Shown in pieces: positions 1 to 4,964 of a stretch of 5,651 bases of DNA. Each line of letters begins with the position of its first letter. Position 1 is the stretch's first letter. A model generated the notes under the pieces. That model was not told the DNA's origin, ran no database searches, and saw nothing but the letters and a program-made list of their open reading frames with translations. Both the position numbers and the translations under genes were made by a program. Where the stretch lies: NCBI GenBank assembly GCA_900770415.1, contig CAAGKN010000005.1, positions 1-5,651 on the forward strand, given 5' to 3'. The stretch comes from Clostridia bacterium. GTDB taxonomy: Bacteria > Bacillota > Clostridia > TANB77 > CAG-508.

Positions 1-107
1 ACGTTAAGTTGGTAAGATACCAGGAAGACTAACTGGTTGATAGGTTGGAGGTGTAAGTGCAGTAATGTATTAAGCTGACCAATACTAATATATCGAGGGC
101 TTAACCA
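1..107 (+). rRNA. 23S ribosomal RNA, 3' end (partial)
   Basis: The sequence carries the conserved last part of bacterial 23S rRNA. Near 75-106 it shows the typical run of a GACC, a TACTAATA-like segment, TCGAGGGC and the terminal CTTAACC. The gene begins before the window. The 3' boundary near 107 is set by analogy with other bacterial 23S genes, so it is uncertain by a few bases. A complete 5S gene follows on the same strand, which identifies this as the end of an rRNA operon. Direct sequence recognition; high confidence in identity. Confidence 0.95.
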
Positions 108-190
108 TAAAAAGTTAAGCAAAGACGGTGTAATCAAGATTATCAATTCTTTATCTGTATATTTTTCAGTGTGCTAACACACTAAATTTT
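108..190 (+). other. 23S-5S internal transcribed spacer
   Basis: Short spacer of about 83 nt without a tRNA. It contains a 6-bp hairpin, AGTGTG (168-173) with CACACT (178-183) around a CTAA loop, just before the 5S gene; this could be an RNase processing element. At 114-120 the spacer has GTTAAGC, which can pair with GCTTAAC at 99-105, the mature 3' end of 23S. The hairpins are seen directly; their roles are inferred. Confidence 0.6.
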
Positions 191-306
191 TCTGGTGACA
201 ATTACGACGAGGACCCACCTGTTCCCATCCCGAACACAGAAGTTAAGCTTGTCAGTGCCGAAAATACTTGCGGGTTACCCTGCTGGAAAGATAGGTCGTT
301 GCCAGA
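191..306 (+). rRNA. rrf: 5S ribosomal RNA
   Basis: About 116 nt long, the usual 5S size. The 5' end TCTGGTGAC pairs with the 3' end GTTGCCAGA across nine positions (two G-U pairs), forming helix I. The highly conserved internal block, with CCCATCCCGAACACAGAAG (222-240) followed by TTAAGC, is present. It follows 23S in the standard 23S-5S order and is followed at once by a T7 run. The ends could be off by one or two bases. Confidence 0.95.
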
Positions 307-313
307 TTTTTTT
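298..313 (+). terminator. rRNA operon terminator (5S helix plus T7)
   Basis: A run of seven T (307-313) follows directly on the 3' strand of 5S helix I. Helix I plus the U-tract can act as an intrinsic terminator of the rRNA operon. The hairpins at 325-378 and 393-424 may serve as backups for read-through. Confidence 0.55.
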
Positions 314-324
314 ATGCCTAAAAA

Positions 325-378
325 TAGGGAACATACATTAGTTTATAACATTTTTAATAGATTAATGTATGTTCCTTA
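325..378 (-). terminator. Long AT-rich hairpin between convergent rRNA operon and xpt
   Basis: A perfect 13-bp inverted repeat, GGAACATACATTA (328-340) and TAATGTATGTTCC (363-375), extends to about 16 bp with flanking pairs, around a loop of ~22 nt. Read on the minus strand it is followed by a T5 run (on the plus strand AAAAA at 320-324), so it fits best as a secondary terminator for xpt. On the plus strand no T-run follows. Confidence 0.5.
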
Positions 379-392
379 ACTATATAAATAAG

Positions 393-424
393 AGCATAGT
401 TATATAATTGTATATAACTATGCT
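393..424 (-). terminator. Hairpin just downstream of xpt stop, probable terminator
   Basis: A perfect 14-bp stem, AGCATAGTTATATA (393-406) and TATATAACTATGCT (411-424), with a 4-nt ATTG loop. It begins six bases past the xpt stop codon (431-433, minus strand). On the minus strand the sequence after the stem is only moderately T-rich (CTTATTTATATA). This is probably the primary end of the xpt transcript, with the 325-378 hairpin as the second part of a tandem pair. Confidence 0.6.
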
Positions 425-430
425 TTGTTC

Positions 431-1003
431 TTAGTCTAAAAATTCAATTTTGTTATTATCCAAAGATTTAATTCTAGCCAGAGAATAAACGTCATATCCC
501 ATTTTATCCAAAACTTCTCTACCAGGTTGAAAAGACTTTTCAATAACAATTCCTATACCAGCAACATTGGCACCAGCCGATTCAATAAGTTTTATTGCAC
601 CTTTACCAGCTTCCCCATTTGCCAAAAAATCATCAATTACTAAAATATTATCATTTTTGTTAATATATTTTTTAGATAATGTTAAATTATAAACATTATT
701 TTTAGTAAAAGATTTTACTTCTGTTTGATAAAAGTTATCATCTAAAATTTTTGAAGTTTGTTTTTTTAATATCACCATAGGAACATTAAGCTCAATAGCT
801 GTCATAAGAGCAGGAGCAATACCGGAACTCTCTATTGTAAATACTTTTGTAATATTTTTATCTTTAAAATATTTTGCAAATTCTATTCCAATTTCTTTCA
901 TAAGTTCTGGGTCTACTTGATGATTAAGAAAACTATCAACCTTTAATATTTCACTACTTAATGCTTTGCCATCTTTTAAAATTCTACTTTTTAGCAAATC
1001 CAC
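431..1003 (-). CDS. xpt: Xanthine phosphoribosyltransferase
   Basis: Converts xanthine and PRPP to XMP in cytoplasmic purine salvage. The protein closely follows Bacillus Xpt. Numbered from the upstream GTG at 1012, it has KVDSFLNHQ near residues 24-32, TIESSGIAPALM near 59-70, the PRPP-binding motif ILVIDDFLANG at 123-133 and the C-terminal block GIGIVIEKSFQPG at 152-164. I choose the GTG at 1003 rather than 1012. The SD sequence AGAAGGA (1014-1020) is only 1 nt from the upstream GTG but 10 nt from this one, and 190 residues with KVDSF at position 21 matches the Bacillus N-terminus. The gene is convergent with the rRNA operon and divergent from the flavin reductase. No purine riboswitch is recognisable upstream and its promoter could not be placed with confidence. 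Function is secure by family knowledge. Confidence 0.95.
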   Translation of the reverse strand: MDLLKSRILKDGKALSSEILKVDSFLNHQVDPELMKEIGIEFAKYFKDKNITKVFTIESSGIAPALMTAIELNVPMVILKKQTSKILDDNFYQTEVKSFTKNNVYNLTLSKKYINKNDNILVIDDFLANGEAGKGAIKLIESAGANVAGIGIVIEKSFQPGREVLDKMGYDVYSLARIKSLDNNKIEFLD

Positions 1004-1013
1004 TATAATCACA

Positions 1014-1020
1014 TCCTTCT
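1014..1020 (-). promoter_or_regulatory. xpt ribosome binding site, decides the start
   Basis: AGAAGGA on the minus strand. It lies 1 nt from the GTG at 1012 and 10 nt from the GTG at 1003. The first spacing is too short for initiation, so the downstream GTG is favoured. Confidence 0.7.
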
Positions 1021-1078
1021 AATATTATAATAACAAAAAATAAAAAAAAAGTAAATTAAATTTGTTTAATTGATGTGA

Positions 1079-1094
1079 GAGGTGGGAGGTGGGA
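1079..1094 (+). repeat. G-rich tandem 7-mer, potential two-layer G-quadruplex
   Basis: GAGGTGG is repeated exactly in tandem (1079-1085 and 1086-1092), then GA. The core GGTGGGAGGTGGG (1081-1093) has four G-runs separated by single bases, which fits a two-tetrad G-quadruplex. It stands out sharply in very AT-rich DNA. It lies upstream of the 1130-1158 promoter and in the likely leader or promoter region of xpt, where the G-rich strand would be the template. Role unknown. Confidence 0.55.
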
Positions 1095-1129
1095 TTTATT
1101 ACAAATTCAAATCTGTTTTATTAATATAT

Positions 1130-1158
1130 TTGAAAATGTAATCTAATTAATATATAAT
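1130..1158 (+). promoter_or_regulatory. SigA-type promoter of the flavin reductase gene
   Basis: -35 TTGAAA (1130-1135), a 17-bp spacer, and a perfect -10 TATAAT (1153-1158). Transcription would start near 1165, giving a very short leader in which the SD sequence (AAGGGGTG, 1167-1174) lies almost at the 5' end. The ATG is at 1180. Confidence 0.8.
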
Positions 1159-1179
1159 AACAAAAGAAGGGGTGAGATT

Positions 1180-1765
1180 ATGGGAAAAGTGATGTGGAAA
1201 CCAGGTACATTTATATATCCAATACCAGTAGTAATGGTATCTTGTGGAGATATGGAAAAGTCAAACATAATAACTGTTGCATGGACAGGAATATTAAATA
1301 CAAATCCAGCAATGTGCTATATTTCTGTAAGACCAGAAAGATATTCATATAATATTATAAAAGAAACAGGGGAATTTGTAATAAATTTAACAACTAAAGA
1401 TTTAGCATATGCAACTGATTGGTGTGGAGTTAAATCTGGAAAAAATTTCGATAAATTTAAAGAAATGAAGCTAACAAAGGAAAAATCAAACTTTGTAAAA
1501 TGTCCAGCAATAAAAGAAAGCCCAGTATCAGTTGAATGTAGAGTAAAAGAAATAAAAGAGCTTCGGAAGTCACACTACATTTATTGCAGATGTTTTATCA
1601 ATAAATGCAGATGAAAAGTACATTGATGAAAAAGGCGCTTTTGATATAACAAAATGCGATCTGATTGCTTATGCAAACGGAAAATATTTTGAACTTGGAA
1701 AGCAAGTTGGAAAATTTGGATATTCAGTGCAGAAAAAGAAACAATTAAAAAAATATCAAAGATAA
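1180..1765 (+). pseudogene. Flavin reductase-family protein, interrupted by a one-base frameshift
   Basis: An FMN-binding split-barrel protein of the flavin reductase family, which uses bound flavin for electron transfer; the physiological substrate is unknown. The start ATG at 1180 has an SD sequence (AAGGGGTG) and a strong promoter. Residues 1-128 run in frame, with family-typical PVVMVSCGD (16-24), NTNPAMCYISVRPERYSY (40-57), TGEFVINLTTKD (63-74) and KESPVSVECRVKEIKEL (112-128). After CTT (1561-1563) the frame breaks: as read it gives 16 unrelated residues and stops at 1614. Dropping C1564 restores the family C-terminus from 1565, including NADEKYIDEKGAFD and YFELGKQVGKFGYSV, ending at TAA 1763-1765 for a total of 194 residues, the usual family length. 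The downstream half is undamaged, so the lesion is recent, an assembly error or a +1 recoding site. The terminator overlaps the restored stop. Confidence 0.85.
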
Positions 1766-1783
1766 AACTTTGATATTTTTTTT
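1747..1783. terminator. Bidirectional intrinsic terminator between flavin reductase and XRE gene
   Basis: Stem ATATCAAAG (1753-1761) and CTTTGATAT (1768-1776) with a 6-nt loop, extended by A-T pairs. On the plus strand T7 follows the stem (T8 with its last base); on the minus strand a T6-T7 run follows (A7 at 1747-1753). The two flanking genes are convergent, so one hairpin can end both transcripts. The restored flavin reductase stop codon (1763-1765) lies in the loop. Confidence 0.88.
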
Positions 1784-1827
1784 GAACCTTTTTGTAAAAT
1801 TAGACATCTAATATATGGAAACAGTAA

Positions 1828-2148
1828 TTATTTATTAATATTCTTAATAAGCTCTAACATTTCGAGCAATTTATCAATATTAATATTTTCCTTTTGAATG
1901 AAATTACATAACTTTTGATTTTTAGAGATATCTGTGCCTGCAAAATCACTAGAAAATCCTAAAAAATCATTTGGAGTAACGCGATACAGCTTAGACAACT
2001 GTATAATAACTTCAATGGGGACTTTACTGTTTCCGGTTTCATAATGTCCATAGGTTGAGCGAGGAATTTTAAGAAATTTTGCGACTTCTTGCTGTGAAAA
2101 ATCATGATCCTCTCGAAAATCTTTTATTATCTCGTTAACTTTTTTCAT
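1828..2148 (-). CDS. XRE-family helix-turn-helix transcriptional regulator
   Basis: A 106-residue cytoplasmic DNA-binding protein, probably a repressor. The N-terminal half is a Cro/C1-type HTH, with FSQQEVAKFLKIPRSTYGHYE and later VIIQLSKLYRVTPNDFLGF; the helix 2-turn-helix 3 segment is QQEVAKFLKIPRSTYGHYE. The C-terminal tail (NIDKLLEMLELIKNINK) looks helical and may dimerise. I choose ATG at 2148, preceded by GGTGA with 7-nt spacing. An in-frame TTG nine codons upstream (2175) has no SD sequence and would add a hydrophobic, non-family extension. The gene is divergent from the surface peptidase gene, and the intergenic region holds a repeated half-site placed on the peptidase promoter, so the natural inference is repression of the peptidase and of itself. 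Its own promoter is unclear: a -10-like TATAAA (2193-2198, minus) has no good -35. No effector domain is visible. Confidence 0.9.
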   Translation of the reverse strand: MKKVNEIIKDFREDHDFSQQEVAKFLKIPRSTYGHYETGNSKVPIEVIIQLSKLYRVTPNDFLGFSSDFAGTDISKNQKLCNFIQKENINIDKLLEMLELIKNINK

Positions 2149-2197
2149 AAACTTCACCAATATAATTTTAACCAAAAATTGAGATAAAATTATTTAT

Positions 2198-2246
2198 ATG
2201 CTCAAAAAAAGATTTTTTTATATTGACATGCTCAAAAAGTTAGCAT
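2198..2246. promoter_or_regulatory. Probable XRE operator sites
   Basis: ATGCTCAAAAA occurs twice in the same orientation, at 2198-2208 and 2228-2238, exactly 30 bp apart (close to three helical turns). The second copy forms an inverted repeat, ATGCT-N9-AGCAT (2228-2246), within the -35/-10 spacer of the peptidase promoter. The first copy abuts a -10-like TATAAA of the XRE gene on the minus strand. Binding by the neighbouring XRE protein is inferred from position and symmetry. Confidence 0.6.
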
Positions 2247-2251
2247 AAAAT
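2223..2251 (+). promoter_or_regulatory. SigA-type promoter of the surface peptidase gene
   Basis: A perfect -35 TTGACA (2223-2228), 17-bp spacer, and -10 TAAAAT (2246-2251, five of six consensus bases). The predicted start is near 2258, giving a leader of about 68 nt. The spacer is entirely made up of TGCT, nine bases and AGCA, so a bound repressor would block polymerase directly. Confidence 0.82.
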
Positions 2252-2305
2252 GTAAAAAAGAACCAACAAATGAGAGAAAAAAGAGAACTTTAGGACAAAA
2301 CTAAA

Positions 2306-2312
2306 AAGGAGG
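2306..2312 (+). promoter_or_regulatory. Peptidase gene ribosome binding site with long spacing
   Basis: AAGGAGG is a near-perfect SD sequence, but 13 nt separate it from ATG 2326, longer than usual. No other in-frame start codon lies between them, so the start is kept. Confidence 0.7.
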
Positions 2313-2325
2313 AAACAAAAGAAAG

Positions 2326-4113
2326 ATGGATGAGAAAAAACTAGAAAAGCAAGGAGAAGCTGGATCTGAAAAAAGTGCAAAAAAAGAAACAATCGGAATA
2401 AAATTACCATGGTGGATAGGATATACATTATTAATAATTATAATTGTTTCAGCATTTTTTTTAATTTATAAAGTATTTACAAAATATAAAACAATAGAAA
2501 CAATAGCAAAAATAGATGATTCTGTATTTACAATAAATCTAGACAAAGATACAATTGAGACGGGAGAGACAATAAAAATAGAAACAACAAAGTATAAAGA
2601 AAACGTTACATTAATATCATCTAATCCAGAAATAATAAAAACAGAAGGAAATACAATTATAGGAGTTGCAGAAGGAGAAGCAACTATTTATGCAAGTTAC
2701 AATGAGGAAAAAAGCAATGAATTAACATTAAAATGCATAGTTAATCTAAATGAAATTGTTTTAGATAAAAGCGAATTGGAAATAGTAATAGGTGGAGAAC
2801 AAAAAATAATTGCTACTTTGGTTCCAGAAAATTCAACTTATAAAGAGTTGAATTGGCAATCCTCAGACAATAGTATAGCAACAGTGGAGGATGGGTTAGT
2901 AAAAGGATGCAAAAAAGGAAGAGCAACAATAACAGTAACAGAGATTAATACAAAAAAAGAGGCTAAATGCAACGTAACTGTAAAACCAATTGAAGTAGAA
3001 AGTATTAGTTTAGATGAAAAAGACGTAAAATTAGGTGTTGGACAAAATTATATTCTAAAAGAAACTATAAAACCAAGTAATGCAACAAACAAAGATATAA
3101 TATGGTCAAGTTCAAATACAGCGGTTGTCTCAGTACAAGACGGAAAAATAAAAGCAGTTGGGGTAGGAGAGGCTAGTGTAAAAATTACTGCAAGTAATGG
3201 AAAAATAGCAACATGCAAATTTCATGTTACACAAAATGCACCAACGAATAAAAAGAGATATGTTATAAATTCTTTTAATGTAAGAACAGGACCAGGAACA
3301 AATTATACATTGTTAGCTACTACAAAAAGAAATGAAGAAATTGAAATACTAGATGAAACAAATAGCTATGCAAAAATAAGATTAAGCAATGGAACAGTAG
3401 GATATACAGTTCTAAAATCATATTCTTCTTCAAGAATGTATTATATTGAAGGGGTACCATTTATAAATCAATTTAGTTTAGGATATCCTACAGGATGTGA
3501 AGCTGTTGCTGCAACAATGGCTGCAAGATATTCTGGATACAATGTAAGTTCTGCAACAATTATTGCAAACACTCCAACAGATACAAAAGGAAAAAGAAAA
3601 GAAACAAAAACAAAAGAAATAAAGACAGAAGTATTAAATGAAGAAACGGGAGAAATGGAAACAAAAATTACTACAACAGAAGAAACAGTATGGGTAGGAG
3701 AAAATCCATTTAAGTATTTTGTGGGGCACCCAACAAATGGAAAATCAACAGGATCATATGGTTGCTTTGCAGGTCCAATTGTAACTGCGCTTAGAAATTC
3801 TGGCGTTTCATGTACAGACATTTCTGGCTCATCAATAGATACAATCTTCAGCTATATAGAAAAAGGAAAACCAGTAATAATATGGTGCAGAGCTAGAGGT
3901 GCTGATTTAACTCAAGGGGTAACGTGGCAATATCCGGATGGAAGTGGAGAATTTACAGAACTTGATGGGGAACATTGTGCAGTGTTAATCGGGTATGATG
4001 GAGACTATGTATATTTAAATGATCCAGCAGTAGGAAAAGGAGTAAAACAACCTAAAAGCAAATTTATAAGTAATTGGAAAAAATTATATAGCCAAGCAAT
4101 AATAATCAATTAA
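2326..4113 (+). CDS. Membrane-anchored surface protein with Big_2 repeats, SH3b and C39-like cysteine peptidase
   Basis: A 595-residue protein, probably anchored in the membrane with its bulk outside the cell. Order: charged cytoplasmic N-terminus (1-27); one transmembrane segment (28-50, PWWIGYTLLIIIIVSAFFLIY core); three bacterial Ig-like group 2 (Big_2) domains near 68-139 (divergent), 144-219 and 227-301; an SH3b domain near 311-366 with FNVRTGPGTNY; and a C39-like peptidase domain (372-592). Likely catalytic residues are Cys391 in PTGCEAVAA, His550 in GEHCAVLIGYD and Asn565 or Asp566 in YLNDPAVG; Gln382 in INQF fits the oxyanion position. A charged Lys/Thr/Glu-rich insert (about 419-455) interrupts the peptidase domain. 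No ABC transporter parts are present, so this is not a bacteriocin exporter; the substrate is unknown. SH3b and Big_2 domains suggest action in or on the cell wall. The gene is divergent from the XRE gene and ends before a terminator. Domain calls are firm for Big_2 and C39-like, good for SH3b. Confidence 0.9.
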   Translation: MDEKKLEKQGEAGSEKSAKKETIGIKLPWWIGYTLLIIIIVSAFFLIYKVFTKYKTIETIAKIDDSVFTINLDKDTIETGETIKIETTKYKENVTLISSNPEIIKTEGNTIIGVAEGEATIYASYNEEKSNELTLKCIVNLNEIVLDKSELEIVIGGEQKIIATLVPENSTYKELNWQSSDNSIATVEDGLVKGCKKGRATITVTEINTKKEAKCNVTVKPIEVESISLDEKDVKLGVGQNYILKETIKPSNATNKDIIWSSSNTAVVSVQDGKIKAVGVGEASVKITASNGKIATCKFHVTQNAPTNKKRYVINSFNVRTGPGTNYTLLATTKRNEEIEILDETNSYAKIRLSNGTVGYTVLKSYSSSRMYYIEGVPFINQFSLGYPTGCEAVAATMAARYSGYNVSSATIIANTPTDTKGKRKETKTKEIKTEVLNEETGEMETKITTTEETVWVGENPFKYFVGHPTNGKSTGSYGCFAGPIVTALRNSGVSCTDISGSSIDTIFSYIEKGKPVIIWCRARGADLTQGVTWQYPDGSGEFTELDGEHCAVLIGYDGDYVYLNDPAVGKGVKQPKSKFISNWKKLYSQAIIIN

Positions 4114-4184
4114 AAATTAGCAAAATAAAAAAGTAAAAATAATTACAATATGAACTAAATTTTCTGTGATGAAATAAAAATAAA

Positions 4185-4203
4185 GCTAGTTAAAAGAGCT
4201 AGC
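4185..4203 (+). other. Small hairpin in the peptidase 3' region
   Basis: GCTAGTT (4185-4191) pairs with AGCTAGC (4197-4203), including one G-U pair, around an AAAAG loop. No T-run follows on the plus strand. It may protect the 3' end of the mRNA; its role is unproven. Confidence 0.4.
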
Positions 4204-4208
4204 AAAGA

Positions 4209-4259
4209 ACCTTATGTATAAATTAGTTTGAATGAATCAAAAATGCATAAGGTATTTTT
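4209..4259 (+). terminator. Intrinsic terminator of the peptidase gene
   Basis: ACCTTATGTAT (4209-4219) pairs with ATGCATAAGGT (4243-4253), 11 bp with one G-U pair. The loop can fold further (TTTGA 4227-4231 with TCAAA 4237-4241). T5 follows at 4255-4259. It lies 95 nt past the peptidase stop and separates it from the sigma gene. Confidence 0.7.
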
Positions 4260-4301
4260 ATTCTTGAAAATATTTTAATAGAAATTAGAAACAATAAACA
4301 A

Positions 4302-4330
4302 TTGAAAAAGAGAAAAAACTAATATATAAT
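4302..4330 (+). promoter_or_regulatory. SigA-type promoter of the sigma/anti-sigma operon
   Basis: -35 TTGAAA (4302-4307), a 17-bp spacer, and a perfect -10 TATAAT (4325-4330), the same hexamers and spacing as the 1130-1158 promoter. Transcription from near 4337 would give a leader of about 94 nt and basal expression of the operon. Confidence 0.7.
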
Positions 4331-4382
4331 GCAAAAGTAAAGTTAAGTTTTATAAAAAATAAAATATACATAATAATGCAAA

Positions 4383-4410
4383 TGAACCAATTTAAAAAAA
4401 CTAAAGTCTA
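4383..4410 (+). promoter_or_regulatory. Probable ECF-sigma autoregulatory promoter
   Basis: TGAACC (4383-4388), a 16-bp spacer, then AGTCTA (4405-4410). This resembles Bacillus ECF promoters of the SigM/SigV/SigW type (TGAAAC, N16, CGTC or CGTA), with one mismatch in each element. The predicted start is near 4416, about 15 nt before the sigma gene's ATG. The position immediately before an ECF gene supports autoregulation, which is common in this family; recognition by this sigma factor is inferred. Confidence 0.6.
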
Positions 4411-4430
4411 ATAAATATGGAGGTAGAAAA

Positions 4431-4964
4431 ATGTCTATTATTACTCAAATAAAAAATGGAGATGAACAAGCTTTTGCGGAACTTATAGAAAAATATAAAT
4501 TACCAATATATAAAACAGCAAAATCAATATTAAAAGATGAAGATGATGTATGTGATGCTATTCAAGATACAGCATTGAGTATATATAAAAACATACAAAA
4601 TTTAAAAAATGAAGAGTATTTTAAGACATGGGTAATAAGAATTACAATAAATAAGTGTTATGATATTTTAAAAAAACACAAATTAAACAATGAAAAAATG
4701 TTAAAAGCACAAAAAGATGTGGCAGAGTTGCAGACTAATTTTGACAATAATGTAATATTACAAACTGATTTGCAAACAACACTGGAGTTATTAGAAGAAA
4801 ATTTAAGAACAGTAACTGTTTTATACTATTATAATGATTTGTCAATATCAGAAATATCAGACATTTTAAACATACCAAAAGGAACAGTAAAATCAAGAGT
4901 ATTCAGGGCAAGAGAAAAGCTATATGAAATATTAAGCAAAGAGGAGGTGGATACAATTGAATAA
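4431..4964 (+). CDS. ECF-type RNA polymerase sigma factor
   Basis: A 177-residue sigma-70 family factor that directs RNA polymerase to a stress-type regulon. Region 2 is at about 14-80, with FAELIEKYKLPIYKTAKSIL, DDVCDAIQDT and the YFKTWVIRITINKCYDILKK segment. A variable linker (about 81-117) follows, and region 4 is at about 118-168, with the HTH LSISEISDILNIPKGTVKSR followed by VFRAREKLYEIL. Regions 1 and 3 are absent, the ECF architecture. It resembles Bacillus SigV-type factors. ATG 4431 has GGAGG (4419-4423) with 7-nt spacing. The next gene starts within its last codons, the usual layout for an ECF factor with a membrane anti-sigma, so it is probably held inactive until an envelope signal arrives. 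The specific signal is unknown. Confidence 0.93.
   Translation: MSIITQIKNGDEQAFAELIEKYKLPIYKTAKSILKDEDDVCDAIQDTALSIYKNIQNLKNEEYFKTWVIRITINKCYDILKKHKLNNEKMLKAQKDVAELQTNFDNNVILQTDLQTTLELLEENLRTVTVLYYYNDLSISEISDILNIPKGTVKSRVFRAREKLYEILSKEEVDTIE
4942..4959 (+). promoter_or_regulatory. Strong RBS and TTG start inside the sigma gene
   Basis: AGGAGGTGG (4942-4950) is followed after 6 nt by TTG (4957-4959). It sets the start of the downstream gene, which overlaps the sigma stop (4962-4964) by 8 bp, implying translational coupling. The nearby GTG at 4948 is in the sigma frame, reaches the sigma stop after five codons and is not a candidate. Confidence 0.85.

Larger units (their letters stand above)
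4114..4430 (+). other. 317-bp intergenic region between peptidase and sigma genes
   Basis: No gene is visible. It is very A-rich and contains, in order, a small hairpin (4185-4203), a terminator (4209-4259), a SigA promoter (4302-4330) and an ECF-type promoter (4383-4410). A 10-bp direct repeat, ATAATGCAAA (4326-4335 and 4373-4382), is probably chance given the base composition. Confidence 0.7.

Noticed and set aside
1..430. tRNA genes around the rRNA operon end
   Set aside because: No cloverleaf or tRNA T-arm sequence was found between 23S and 5S or after 5S.
1042..1071. Attenuator-like hairpin with T-run in the xpt leader (minus strand)
   Set aside because: The 7-bp stem AATTAAA/TTTAATT has only A-T pairs and starts no convincing antiterminator; the T9 run is common in such AT-rich DNA.
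1021..1179. Purine riboswitch in front of xpt
   Set aside because: Guanine riboswitches often precede xpt, but the conserved core was not found on the minus strand of this region.
2149..2175. Upstream TTG start for the XRE gene, adding nine residues
   Set aside because: No SD is found upstream, while the ATG at 2148 has GGTGA at a good distance and gives the usual XRE N-terminus.
2270..2293. Seven-codon mini-ORF in the peptidase mRNA leader (ATG at 2270, TAG at 2291)
   Set aside because: There is no SD before it, and ORFs this short arise by chance in A-rich leaders.
2240..2428. Minus-strand open frame, 62 codons, Phe/Leu-rich
   Set aside because: It overlaps the peptidase promoter, leader and first codons. 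The composition is just the complement of an A-rich coding strand, and no SD or family pattern is visible.
3468..3821. Minus-strand open frame, 117 codons
   Set aside because: It lies entirely inside the peptidase domain coding region, antisense to it, with no RBS or recognisable domain.
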